64,000 nucleotides of DNA from positions 2,680,886 to 2,744,885 of the forward strand of contig LR746267.1 of assembly GCA_902729315.2 (NCBI GenBank), written 5' to 3'. Position numbers and translations under genes: made by a program. Under the pieces are notes generated by a model. That model was not told where the DNA came from and searched no databases. It was given only the letters and a program-made list of their open reading frames with translations. Numbering within the stretch: position 1 is the first letter of the stretch; the number at the start of each line of letters is the position of its first letter. Of the stretch, positions 1 through 11,100 are shown piece after piece. The stretch is from Spirodela intermedia (lineage: Eukaryota > Streptophyta > Magnoliopsida > Alismatales > Araceae).

Positions 1-1344
1 ATCATCTTTGACGGTGAATCTTCTGTCCTACAATCAGAGAGGTTTAAATAAGGAAGAAAATTTGGAGTAGCCATGGCTCAACATTAATTCATGTTATTGA
101 TCTTATTGGTCTTCAAGAGTCGAAATAGAGATGTTATCGGAGAAAGAAACCAAGAATCAGTGTACAAACAGAGTAGTATGTACGTTTTTGGTTGCAAAAG
201 GACATATGCTGAGTCACTTTTGAGGCTCAATGAGAATATTTTGGGAGGGTAGGCATGTACACGTCCATACAACCTACAGTTCGATTTATAATCCCCAAAA
301 GAGATCACTGATGACGGGCAAAACGTGTAATGCTGATAATTGTCTGTTTTTTTGTGTATTGTCACAAGATCTATCTTCGAAACGTTTGCAGCGGGAGTCT
401 GGTCCTGAAATTATTTGCCTTTCAAGATGTGTTCGTAGTGAGCATTTTCTCTCTAGAAGAAGACAAGATAGCGGACAAATGAATACAGTTTCTGAATTGG
501 AAAAGGTTAGTAAAAATAAAAAAGAGAGCTGCAAATTTGGTCTGCACCAAGAACCAACCAGTTGATTTGTACAGAGATAGGTATTTATTGGTGAAGGACA
601 TGAAAAGCAATTCTACATTCCAACATTGCTACTAAAAATATTTCACCCGAACATCTTTTTAATCTGCTGTTTAATGGGGAAATCTCTATACAGCAGATTG
701 GGATTCAGCCTTTCCTCCGCTGATGTGCAACCCTTAGGTTTTGGAAGGTTAAATGGAGTTGGGATTTTTTGTTAACAACAAACTGCATATTTTCATGAAT
801 TCTGATAATTGTTGAAAAAAAACAGTTCTTTTCTGGGTGTCTAGCAGAATATTTTTGTTTGGCAGCTTTACAGTTGACCTGAAAGGGATCTTAAGAAAAA
901 AATTAACGATATTTTTGAATGTTTAATTACTCAGTTAGGAAGTTATCAGACTAATGGATGATTGGGTGTTTTCAATCAACCTTGGTGATCTTCAGTCAAT
1001 ATCATTGATGGAGGCGGTTTAAAAGGACGGGCTTTCATGTAGTTTTGTCTTAGCACTAAGTTTTTCTCCTCAGGGTTCCTTTGGGGTGTTCTTATCATGT
1101 GTTCTTCCTTTTTCTCGTCTGTTCAGGATTCTTGCTGCAGACTTTCTCTGTCATTGGATATATTTCTTTTTTAAATTCGTTTAAGCAAGGTGTATTTCTC
1201 CATGATAGCGTACTATTGTGCATTATTTCGAGCTTTTCTATCAAGGATTCCTTGTTCTTGAGGAGGCTGTTGTTTTAGAGTGCCCCGAATATAGCTAGCG
1301 TTTGCGGCTTTTCAGTGGGATTGAAATGGCTGTGTTCAATTCAG
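1..1344. other. No gene recognised; probably intron or upstream flank of the PP2C gene
   Basis: The exon at 1345 begins with a splice acceptor in mid-codon, so this stretch is most simply the intron preceding it. I looked here for the preceding PP2C exon (metal-binding DGH/GDSR-type motifs, or the HEP...GGFV segment that normally comes before GDVPRVDG) and found none. The longest open frames, such as 230-565 (+), resemble no protein I recognise. Confidence 0.5.
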
Positions 1345-1774
1345 GGGATGTGCCACGTGTGGATGGGAGACTTGCAGTGGCAAGAGCTTTTGGAGACCGC
1401 AGCTTGAAGAGGCACCTTAGCTCAGACCCGGATGTGGTTGAAGCACTCGTCGACGTCGAAACAGAGTTCCTAATACTAGCTAGTGACGGACTTTGGAAGG
1501 TGTGTCCTCGCCTCATTAAGTCGATTACATAGTTCCTACTACAGGCTTCCCATTTCTTCTTTTTTTTAAAATCCAAAATGGTGATGCGCCATTTTTGCTA
1601 AGATGATGAGTGGGCTATCTTTATTTTATATTTCAGGTCATGACAAATCAAGAGGCAACCGATTCGATCAGATCTATGAAGGATCCGCAAGCAGCAGCGA
1701 AGCATCTAATTGAGCAGGCTCTTGCAAGAAAGAGCAAGGATGATATCTCCTGTGTCGTTGTTACCTTCCATTGA
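1345..1774 (+). CDS. Protein phosphatase 2C, C-terminal two exons (partial)
   Basis: Two exons are visible: 1345-1499 and 1637-1774 (stop TGA 1772-1774). The intron between them is 137 bases with GT/AG ends, and the phases join cleanly. Together they encode the last 96 or so residues of a PP2C-type Ser/Thr phosphatase. Visible motifs are [18 protein letters not shown], the ASDGLW metal-binding Asp motif, and the C-terminal [11 protein letters not shown] whose Asp binds the second metal. The protein ends 7 residues later in VTFH. This form matches the small plant clade that includes PIA1 and At1g34750 (from memory). PP2Cs use Mn/Mg to dephosphorylate phospho-Ser/Thr and often counter kinase signalling in stress or immunity. 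The N-terminal exons are not in the 1.3 kb of upstream sequence. They either lie outside the window or are lost, so a gene fragment cannot be excluded. Confidence 0.85.
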
Positions 1775-1830
1775 CGGATGGGGTGGTATTCTTGTGACGC
1801 TAGGTCACCATTTGATGTCTATACGTTTCT

Positions 1831-1878
1831 GAATAAATGTCTTTTTTTTTTTTTTTTTTTTTTTTGAATAAATGTCTT
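1831..1878. repeat. T-run flanked by a 13-bp direct repeat
   Basis: The 13-mer gaataaatgtctt occurs at 1831-1843 and again at 1866-1878, with about 24 T between them. The first copy carries an AATAAA at 1832-1837, about 60 bases after the PP2C stop, which could be its poly(A) signal. A short direct repeat bracketing a homopolymer is the footprint expected of a poly(A)-only retroposition in reverse orientation. Confidence 0.6.
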
Positions 1879-2121
1879 ACTGTCTGCTGTTTTGTGAATT
1901 TTACTGGTGTCTGTGACCAAGATTGGTTCATGTTGAATGAAAAGCCATGGAGCAGAATGCTCTTTGGTGTATTGAACTGATATCGAGCCTTGAGGATATT
2001 GCTATTATTTGTGACTTTCAAGAGAGCGTTCCTGCCTCTGTCTGATCTTTTTCTCTGCTCGGTTATCAACCTTTAATCTGGGCACTCTATGACTCGGGCA
2101 GAACTCAATGTCTTAGGGCAA

Positions 2122-2172
2122 TTGCAGGCAGGGCTTTGGGCATCGGCGGGGTTGCAGGCAGGACTTTGGGCA
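2122..2172. repeat. Two-copy direct repeat with 30-bp period
   Basis: The 21-base unit ttgcaggcagggctttgggc(a) at 2122-2142 recurs at 2152-2172 with one mismatch. It lies in the 3' flank shared by the PP2C gene and the convergent PPR gene. Confidence 0.6.
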
Positions 2173-2612
2173 ATGGCTAAATGAGGTGTAATACAGGCTA
2201 TGATTTTGTTTCAGATTCAGAGGCTGACATATTTGAGATTGAGCCTAGGCTGGTCTGTACTTTCTAAGCAAAAGGGGCAGACTGTCTAAGAAATAACTAC
2301 TAAATCTATTGATCTGCAGTATAGCACAAGACGTGTTAATCTTATGTTCATGCCTCCTCACTCATTATGACGATCGTTTTTGACTTGTCCACTAGACATT
2401 TCGGAGGCATATCCAGACATAAAAGCTTAAACTAATACTATATCAAACCATCGTGTTGGTTGATATCAGGAGCCTTAGCAGAAGCAGAGGTGATCATATA
2501 TACAGCTACATATAAAAGGCGTAAGTACAGACTACCTTGGCCCTTTTCAGAAGAAGGAAGCCATTCTGCCTTAATGTCCGGGTGGCTTGGGGCAAATTCG
2601 GGCCAGTTCTTT

Positions 2613-5378
2613 TCATACCTCAACTATGCTCAAGCCTTGCATATTCCTATTCTTCTGAGGTATAAGGCTGAGCTTATTTTTAATTTCAAAGGCATCCACC
2701 CTCCTACCTGACTCTGATAAAATGCTGCACAGTAATGTATGATAGCCAAAGCTGAAGGGATCCAGCTTGAACAATCTTTTAGCAGCCGCCAGCGCAATGT
2801 CTATCTTCCCCTCCGCACGACAAGCCATTAGAAGGGATCCCCAAGCACACGTACCAGGGATAAGCGGAATCTTCTGAAGAAACTCAAAAGCCTCATTGAT
2901 CATTCCTTTGCGTCCAAGGAGGTCCACGATGCATGAGTAGTGCTCCATTTTTGGGGACAAAGAGTAAACATTGGTCATGAGGTTGTGATAACCCAGGCCT
3001 TTATCTACCTCTCCCGCATGGTCACAAGAAGAGATTAGAACGAGAAAAGTAATGAAATCAGGTTCTATACCACAAGACAACATTTTGTGAAAAAGCTTCC
3101 CCGCCTCCTCCACATCTCCATGCATTCCATAGGCCCGAATCATGGAATTCCATGAAGCTGTCGTTCTAAGTTTCATATCATCAAAAATTAGCCTGGCCAC
3201 AGGCAACTCCCCACATTTTGCATATGTGTCTGACAATGACGTCGAGACAAAGACATCGCAATCACAGCCAACCTTCATAATGTTTGTATGGACCCACATG
3301 GCACAGCGCAAGGAAGCCAACTTAGCACATGCAAGGAGAACAGAGAGTAGGTTAATCTCATCAGGGCGCATGTTGTTGACTTTCATCAAATGAAAAACAG
3401 ATACTGCTGTTTCTGAAAAACCATGATCTGAGTACTTGGCGATCATTGCATTCCATGTTGCCCTGCTGTGTCCACTCCCACCATTGAACACCTCATTTGC
3501 CTTGCCAAGATCGCCGAATTGCCAATACATCGATATCAGGGAATTAGCCACAAACTCATTACTTAAAAAACCCTTTTCAATCGCATATCTGTGGATGTAG
3601 TCACCTTCTCTCTCATATCCTCTCTGTCCAATGGCCTCAACAACTCCCACTACAGTGGTTGCATCAACTTTAACATCCTCTAGCTGCTGCATCATATGGA
3701 ACAGTAACAAAGACGCCCTTGGGGATCCATTCTGGGAACATCCAAAGATCATCGTGTTCCAAGCCGTTGTAGTCCTCAAAGGTATCCTCAGAAACAGCCA
3801 CCATGCCTTGCTCATTAACAGACACCGACTGTAGAACTCCAACAACGATGAAATGACGAAACTATTCCCTTCAAAATTGTTTCGAACTGCATATCCGTGG
3901 ACAGCTTTGCCGAGCTTTATGTCCTGCAGCTGGGCACAAATAGAGAGTGCAATGACGAGGGTGACAGCATCTGCCATAGCACACTCATTTCGCATTAAAG
4001 GAAGTATCTCCACTGCCTCCAACAGATATCCACTGTGCAAGTAAACCGAGAGCAGCGTATTCCATAGCACGGTAGTACCATTTCCGGGAAAAACATAATC
4101 AAAACATCTTCTAGCATTAGCAACGTCCATGTGCTCACCATAAGCAGAGATAAGGGAACTAGCGACAAACTCATCTGAAGTAAAACCCAAGACTACGACC
4201 AGACCATGGTAACACATAACAAATTCAGGGCATGGGTGCAATTGTTTGACGGCTCGCAGTGCACCAACCATCAAATCCGAGCTTAACCTGGGCAGGATGG
4301 AAAGGGCAGATCTGAATAGAGTCACAGCTCTCTCGGGAAGCGGCTTCCGGACATATCCATTCATGAGGATGTTCCAAGAGACAATATTTCTCGACGCCAT
4401 CATATTAAAGAGATGCTGCGCAAGGTGCAGTGAACCACATTGACAGTACATGAGAAGGAGTGAGTTCTCAGTGTAGACATCCGCGGGAATCCCCATCCTA
4501 ACGAAAAGAGTATGGATCAACTGTCCGTCAACCATGGCCTCCTCTCCCACACGAGCACACGCGTGTAGTGCTGTCTCAAGGGTAACCAGACCCAGTCGCA
4601 GTCCTTCTTGTCTCAGGTGGTGAAACATTTCCAAAGCTTGCTTGGGGCGATTATTCATTATATATCCGGCCATCATTGCATTCCAGGTCACGATATTTCT
4701 TCTTTCCATCTCCTCGAATAGACTCTCCGCAATGTGAACATGACCAAGATTATGGTAGTACACTAGAAGAGAATTATACAAGAAATTATCTCCAATACCG
4801 GGATGCCGCCATAAGTAGCCGTGGACGCACCTTCCCAGGGACTTATCGCCATGGTTCGAGCACAGCTGAAGAAGGATGGAGCACGTTACCGAATTCGGGC
4901 GCACGGCTGACAGGAACATCAACCGGACCAGAGCCAACGCCTGCTGCAGATCTCCATTACGATTATACCCAGACAGCATTGCATTCCAGGCAGGAATGTC
5001 TCTATGTGTCATTTCGTCAAACAGCTTGCGCGCAGTTCTAAGCTCGGAGCATCTTCCGAACGCGTCGACCATCGCCGTGGCGAACACAACATCCAGAGAG
5101 CCAGACTTCAAGATGCGGCAGTGGACAGCGCACACAAGGGGTAGAGAGGATGAAGATGCTGCCGCTGCCGACGACAACACTGAATTGAAGAGGAGTCGGT
5201 TGGCATCCCGACCATCCTTCAAGCCATTGGCCCTGGAGATGTGGTAGCGGCTTATCTTGGACATGCATCGCCGTGTGCAGGGGCATGAAAACCTAGCAGC
5301 AGAGGAGGAGAAGGAGAAAGGAACGGAGGCCAATGAAGCGCCCTTCTGAAGGCAGCACGTTGAGGATGATGCGAACAT
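2613..5378 (-). CDS. PLS-class pentatricopeptide repeat protein, E-type
   Basis: A single open frame without introns encodes 921 residues. The frame extends upstream to a GTG at 5435, but the first ATG is at 5378, so I take that as the start. The first 40 or so residues are rich in Ser, Arg and Cys with few acids, as in a mitochondrial or plastid transit peptide. The rest is a run of PPR motifs in P-L-S order, recognisable from recurring blocks such as DIPAWNAMLSGYNRNGD and NIVTWNAMMAGY. The protein closes with an E-type region (MEHYSCIVDLLGRKG, then CAWGSLLMACR) and ends in GLSIVEV. There is no DYW deaminase domain. Plant PLS-class PPRs bind organelle transcripts, and E-class members usually specify C-to-U editing sites with a DYW domain supplied in trans. 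The target RNA cannot be read from this sequence. The gene is convergent with the PP2C. Confidence 0.92.
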   Translation of the reverse strand: MFASSSTCCLQKGASLASVPFSFSSSAARFSCPCTRRCMSKISRYHISRANGLKDGRDANRLLFNSVLSSAAAASSSSLPLVCAVHCRILKSGSLDVVFATAMVDAFGRCSELRTARKLFDEMTHRDIPAWNAMLSGYNRNGDLQQALALVRLMFLSAVRPNSVTCSILLQLCSNHGDKSLGRCVHGYLWRHPGIGDNFLYNSLLVYYHNLGHVHIAESLFEEMERRNIVTWNAMMAGYIMNNRPKQALEMFHHLRQEGLRLGLVTLETALHACARVGEEAMVDGQLIHTLFVRMGIPADVYTENSLLLMYCQCGSLHLAQHLFNMMASRNIVSWNILMNGYVRKPLPERAVTLFRSALSILPRLSSDLMVGALRAVKQLHPCPEFVMCYHGLVVVLGFTSDEFVASSLISAYGEHMDVANARRCFDYVFPGNGTTVLWNTLLSVYLHSGYLLEAVEILPLMRNECAMADAVTLVIALSICAQLQDIKLGKAVHGYAVRNNFEGNSFVISSLLEFYSRCLLMSKAWWLFLRIPLRTTTAWNTMIFGCSQNGSPRASLLLFHMMQQLEDVKVDATTVVGVVEAIGQRGYEREGDYIHRYAIEKGFLSNEFVANSLISMYWQFGDLGKANEVFNGGSGHSRATWNAMIAKYSDHGFSETAVSVFHLMKVNNMRPDEINLLSVLLACAKLASLRCAMWVHTNIMKVGCDCDVFVSTSLSDTYAKCGELPVARLIFDDMKLRTTASWNSMIRAYGMHGDVEEAGKLFHKMLSCGIEPDFITFLVLISSCDHAGEVDKGLGYHNLMTNVYSLSPKMEHYSCIVDLLGRKGMINEAFEFLQKIPLIPGTCAWGSLLMACRAEGKIDIALAAAKRLFKLDPFSFGYHTLLCSILSESGRRVDAFEIKNKLSLIPQKNRNMQGLSIVEV

Positions 5379-8131
5379 CACTCCTCGAGACCTATTTTGC
5401 CACGGTTGCGCATCTCCATGCGCCCGTCGATACACGGCTGAACCGAGTTCGGAACAGTCAGATCTACGAGGTTCATTCGCAACAATCTATTTCCAGAGCA
5501 GAGCGTCTCCCGCACCCTGACCTTCTCTTCTCCGTCTCCAATTGTCCAGCTCTGCGGAGGATAGCCAGTCATGCGGTGGATGATAGCACAGAAGACGTCT
5601 GTGATCTCGTTAGCTGCAGTATCCTACCTGATAAGAACCCCCGATCTCGGAACAAGAACCAGTTCCATGCTTCCCGACGGGCCGGGGCAACGACGGGCGG
5701 TTATTTCTGCGCCATCACGAAGGTTGAGCAGCGACGAACTTCTTCTTGGTTTTTCCTTCTAAGCTGTTCTCCCTACTGCGTCTTGTCTCTCGCCATCTCT
5801 ACCCCATCGATCCTCACTCCCTCAATTCCTGTGAAAATGAACACTCTCCATTCCTTACGATCTCGACCAGGGAATCTTGTAACATTACGATCTTTCTCCT
5901 CGCATTTGCAGTCGGATTTGTGCACGATCACCACCCTGATCCTTATAGCAAAACTCGTCCATATATTCGACGCGTAATTCTATGAACAGAAGCAAGAGCA
6001 GCACAGTTGACTTAAATGGGGCTGGGTCTATGCCTGGGTTTATGGGTCAACCCGTGTGAGATAAGAGGGTCGGCCAAAATGCCCCCCCGGCTACAACACG
6101 ACGCAGCTGCTTCCATTATTATATGGTAAGTTGACCAAGGATCTGGGTAAATAAGACAAATCCATAAAAGGGTATAGTTTATTATTTGAACAAACCATTA
6201 ACCTTGCCTCACTTTTCCACAGGTGGGCCAGCCCAGCAGCCTCAGAGTCTTCCAGTGACCTGGAATGGGTGGCATCGTGACGAAAGAAAGAAAAAAAAAA
6301 AAAAAAAGAGGCGATCAGGTAACCGCAGGGCGGTCCCTGTCAAATCATGGCCGGCGAGTCGCATGTGGCTTTTGGTGCGGTTCGCTTTCTAGCTTTAAAT
6401 TAAGAGAAGCAAGCAGCGGGGTGCGAAGAAAACAGAGAGAAACCAATAAGGGGGGGGGGAGGGGAGGTGAACAACGACCTGATCGCATGGCGCTATCGCG
6501 CTTCTGAGTGCCACGTAGGACTGAAAAGTACGCGAGAGGTGATCGCTCCGCCAGATGCATTTGCTGAACGGAAGCTGCAGTGTCGTCCAAGGAAGGGATT
6601 ACGAGGCAGAGGAATCGCAGCCGAAGCAGACCGAAAGGCCGAAAGAGGGAAGCCGCTCTGTAATGAATGTAAGCTCTTGCGTTGATTTCACGGCATTCCA
6701 ACTTTCCTCGATTAGTATATTATTCAGAATGCTATAGATGTTAGAAACTTAAAAGAAAAGGTGCATCTCTGACCTGTCCGGGAGCGAAATGCTAGCAATG
6801 ACCACCTGTTCTGCTTAATGTCCGTCCGGAAGAAAGACGTAGAAAATTGTTAATTCTGGACGGGCGAGACGTGCCGGATGATGAAGTTAACTCTTTAGAG
6901 GTGGCAATATTAGATGCGTGTTTTTAAAAAGCAGGCGGAGGCTGGTCCTCGAGATCTACAACTCTGCTAGAAGGCGCCGGGCGGGCGGAGAACGGCGTGT
7001 AAGGCATCTATGGAGAATTTGATGGCAGACAAACAGCAAATCACCGATCAACTTGAGTCCCCACAGATTTGGCCCTTACCTGCTGGTTCAGGCAGTTGCC
7101 AAGCTCTTCACGAGGAGGGTTTGAACGCGAGGCGGTGGACAGACGAGGGGATGACGTTAGGCGAAGCGCCAATCGCACCGCGTGATTCGGAGGGTTGTTG
7201 GCCGGAGTAACCCCAGAGAGTAGATACGTGACGTCATGTCTGTTATTTAATTTCTGCTGCTGAATAGTCAAAACCCGGCATTTTAAGTGACATGATAAAT
7301 GGGACAAGGACAGGAACATGGGCAGAACAGAAGGAGAGGGGGAGGGGGAGGGGTCGATCACAGATTGTCAGATTTGCTTACCCGCTTTACATTCTTAATG
7401 GATCATCATTTTGAAACTGGACCTCCCCAGCGTCTCTTGCCCCTCTCTCATCTCGCGGCCATTGGGCAGTGGCTGTCCCCCCTTGATACCAGAAAATACT
7501 CTCGTTGACCTCTGCGTCAAGTACGAGATCATCAATCCCAGGCCTGTTCAAACACCAGACAAGAGTAAGAACTTTCAAAATCAACGAATGCGATGGTGCC
7601 AATGGCAGGTCAAACATGAAAACTTAAAGCACGGTGGTTTTATCGGACGTGGGGAAAGGAAGAAGGATAAATATAAGATGGACTGACTTTAGTTGAAACC
7701 TTGGCCCTTCCAAAACATGCTTTTTCCCTCACTACCCGGTGCCATCTTCCACAGGGAAGAGGCACACGGGATCCCCCGCCCTCCTTCCTTTCCTTCCCTG
7801 CTTCAGCTTCTCGCTTGACCCGTCTCCTATTCCCGTCCATCTTCTTTCAATCCTGTTTCACGCCTTAGCGCGGAGAGAAGTCGCCCCTCTCAGCCTCCTT
7901 GCCAAGGAGAGCTTGGGGTCAACTGCCCTCCTTCAGATCTGCCTGTCTCCCCCTTGGTTTCCTCCTGAACTCTGGTTCAGCGCCCTCGGGTGGACTGATT
8001 ATCCCCCAGTGCGGTTCGTTGAATGGGAGGAGGGTTGGGAAAGAGGAGGGAAGGGAAGAATAGCATCCGATTATAGCCGTAGTAGTGTTGGCTTGAAAAA
8101 TTCTGCACTTGTTCTGGACAGAAGAGTAACG
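5379..8131. other. Intergenic: divergent PPR / galactosyltransferase promoters and the GT31 leader
   Basis: No recognisable coding sequence; open frames here do not resemble known families. Low-complexity runs include an A-run near 6290-6308 and a G-run near 6449-6458. Between the two divergently transcribed genes this interval must hold both promoters. A possible TATA-like ataaatata lies at about 7667-7675, followed by pyrimidine-rich sequence up to the GT31 start codon at 8132, giving a leader of a few hundred bases. That promoter assignment is weak. Confidence 0.4.
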
Positions 8132-11100
8132 ATGAACTGGAAGGGCAGAGCTGGGGGAGGGGGAGGAGATTCTTCTCCAAGGAGCACAGTGTCGAGGAAA
8201 TGGACGTTATTCCTCTGCCTCAGCAGCTTTTGCTCTGGTCTTCTCTTCACGAACAGGTAGCTTCGCCTTCTACACCATTTTCTCCCCCATACCTTCTTCT
8301 GGGTCTTCATGTCGGGGTGCCTTTTGCATCTGGGGATTGCTCGTTTGACGATAATTTGTAGCTTTCGAAAGGGAGAAAGTTTGTGTGTGTGCGTGTGTGT
8401 GAGTGAGATAGAGCGCGAGAGAGAAACAGAGACAGAGAGAGATTTTATGACGACGCAGATGTTGCTGATCACCTAGGAACATGAACCTTTAGTTTCTCAA
8501 ATTCCATCTCCTCTTCTCCGCACCTTTGTTTTTCCTGCCCCCCGGGTGAATAAGAATCTCTCACGGATGACTTAGATCTGGATTTCTCTACAATTTCGAT
8601 ATATTGTTCGGGTTGAAGTATTTTTCCCCTTGAATATGTGTGATGATAAAGGTCAGCCACTGAAATGTCGACTTCTATCTTTGCAGATCAGATTTATCTG
8701 ACCCCCTCATCTGCTTCTGCCTTTAAAATGTCGATGAAAATGACTTTTTTCCTTTTTTTCTCTCTCTCCATCTGTGGTTCATTCTGTTTATATAATATAA
8801 CATAGAGGTTTCTCCGGTGTAATTTGTTTTCTTGAATGTTTTCTTTTCTTTCTTTATGTGTTTGATACATGTGGCTAATGTTATTGAACCTGAAAAACGG
8901 GTTCTGGCAATGGATTGTAACGAATGGATGACTGTTGCAGCATGCATTGTCGGTATATCAGAGGATTAAAGAAACAAAAATTGGTATTTTTCTCTGAATG
9001 ACAGCTTCTCATTATATGGAACCATTAGGGTGGCTTGCAATCATTTTTCGTCAATTATGGTGTGCATGTCTGAAACTCAGTAGATTTCGGTATCAGTTTT
9101 GGTATTTTGTGCTCAGTGCTCTCAAGTGTTTCCAACTTTGCAAAGAGTTCCCAACGCACAGAAGATGATGTTCGTCCTTATTAACCATAAAATAATAATA
9201 TATTTCATTATTTTTTCTCAACTAATTGATGCATATGTTTCACCCTTTTCTGATTACAATAACGTTCGATATTTATAATCATTGTATCTTATGCGAATCC
9301 TTGACCGTGGAATAATCATTGAATGTTGATGACAGAATATGGGCGGTACCTGAAGCCAGAGAGGTTACCATGCCTGGCAGCGTACAAGAGGATAAGATGC
9401 AGCGAGCCTTAGGAGGATGTGATTCAAAATCGGTAAGGGTTTCAATGTCAGTACCACTCACAAAGTTTAAAGATTTGACCGCACATAGTTGTCTTTATGT
9501 GGCAATGTTCTGGTCTTGTTTATTGATTTTATATTGTTCTTCTCATCATCAGACAGAAGGAAAGAGAGATCCAAAGGACATCCTAGGGGAAGTATCCAAG
9601 ACCCATGATGCTATACAGTCAGTTAGCCAAATCCTTGCTCCATTTCATTTCTCACTATATAGTTTGTTTCCAACCTCACAAAAGGCTGCAAATGCAGGAC
9701 GTTGGATAAAACGATTTCAAATTTAGAAATGGAATTAGCCGCTGCTAGAGCTGCACAGGAATCTATACTGAGTGGTTCTCCAGTGTCAGGAGATCAAAAA
9801 GTTGCTGAAATAGATGAGAGGAGGAAATATCTTATGGTTATTGGAATTAACACAGCCTTCAGCAGTCGTAAAAGAAGAGATTCAGTTCGAATGACCTGGA
9901 TGCCTCAAGGTTAATTATTTTTATCCTTTCTCTAAATTATAACTTATCAGAATGATGCCTTTGATTCGAAAACTGAGATTTTAAAATCGATGAGACAGGT
10001 GAAAAAAGGAAGAAACTTGAGGAAGAGAAAGGCATCATTATTCGCTTCGTTATTGGTCACAGGTGATGATGCCTTTCTCTCTTGTGCTTCAACTCTTGGA
10101 CTCAGTAGACAGCCCCCCAACAATTTATATATCGTTTTTTCTAGTTTTATTTGTTGACTAAATAAATAACGTAAAATGCACATGTCTAACCCATGAAATG
10201 TTGGGCATCATCTCAATTTGCTGAATCTGCACTCATGGCAGAACTGCAACATTTTATTTCAGATGACCATGGACATATTTTCAAACCGAGAAATTTATGA
10301 TGACATTTGTTATTAATGCAGCCTTACATACTGTCGGATGTCTTATAGTTTTGATATTTAAACTGAAACTGAATTCAGGATTTATCTAACCATGGACGAT
10401 AACTTTTCACATCAAATCCTTGAAGATCTTTACGGCCTTACCAGCCACAAGGGATGATATTTAAATAATTCATGAATCAATTTCTGCTAAATGTTTGAGA
10501 AAACCATCTGTTCATTTTCTTGTCATAAGTGGACTCCCACTAAACAATAGCTCATTAGGTTAATCTCGTTCCTTTGAAGAGCCTGAAAAAGATTCCTACT
10601 GGGTTTCTGGGGACTGTGGCATGATAATTTTCGTACTTGGGGGGAGCTCTATAAGTTCGATGATTGGATGACTGGCAAGAAATGCTTACAGTACATGTTC
10701 TCTTTACGTAAGATACTCCTCTCCCTTTTTTTACTTGATTCTAACCTCCAAGAATTGAAGGAGTTCCATGCTTGTCAAACTCAAGAATAGAAACTGAATA
10801 GGATTAAAGGATAGTGCTCCATCTGTGTGTAGTCACACAAGTTGACTTGATACCCTTTTGATCATTCTCTAATACCGTTTTAGGGCTACAGCTGGAAGAG
10901 TGGATTCTCATGATGTGATCTCCAGATGATATTTTCACATGAGAAACATTGATTCAGATGCTCAGTGATAGTGAGTCTGTGTCAACAACGACTTCAGGCC
11001 CATCAGATTGTTTTCTCTGGTTCCTTTTTTGATCCAGACTCGGATTTGACAGAAAACTCGGCCCTGGCCCCTTTTTATACAGCACAAGGAATGTATTAAC

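Noticed and set aside
5333-5977. 214-codon plus-strand ORF upstream of the PPR gene
   Set aside because: It overlaps the PPR N-terminus antisense and has no recognisable domain.
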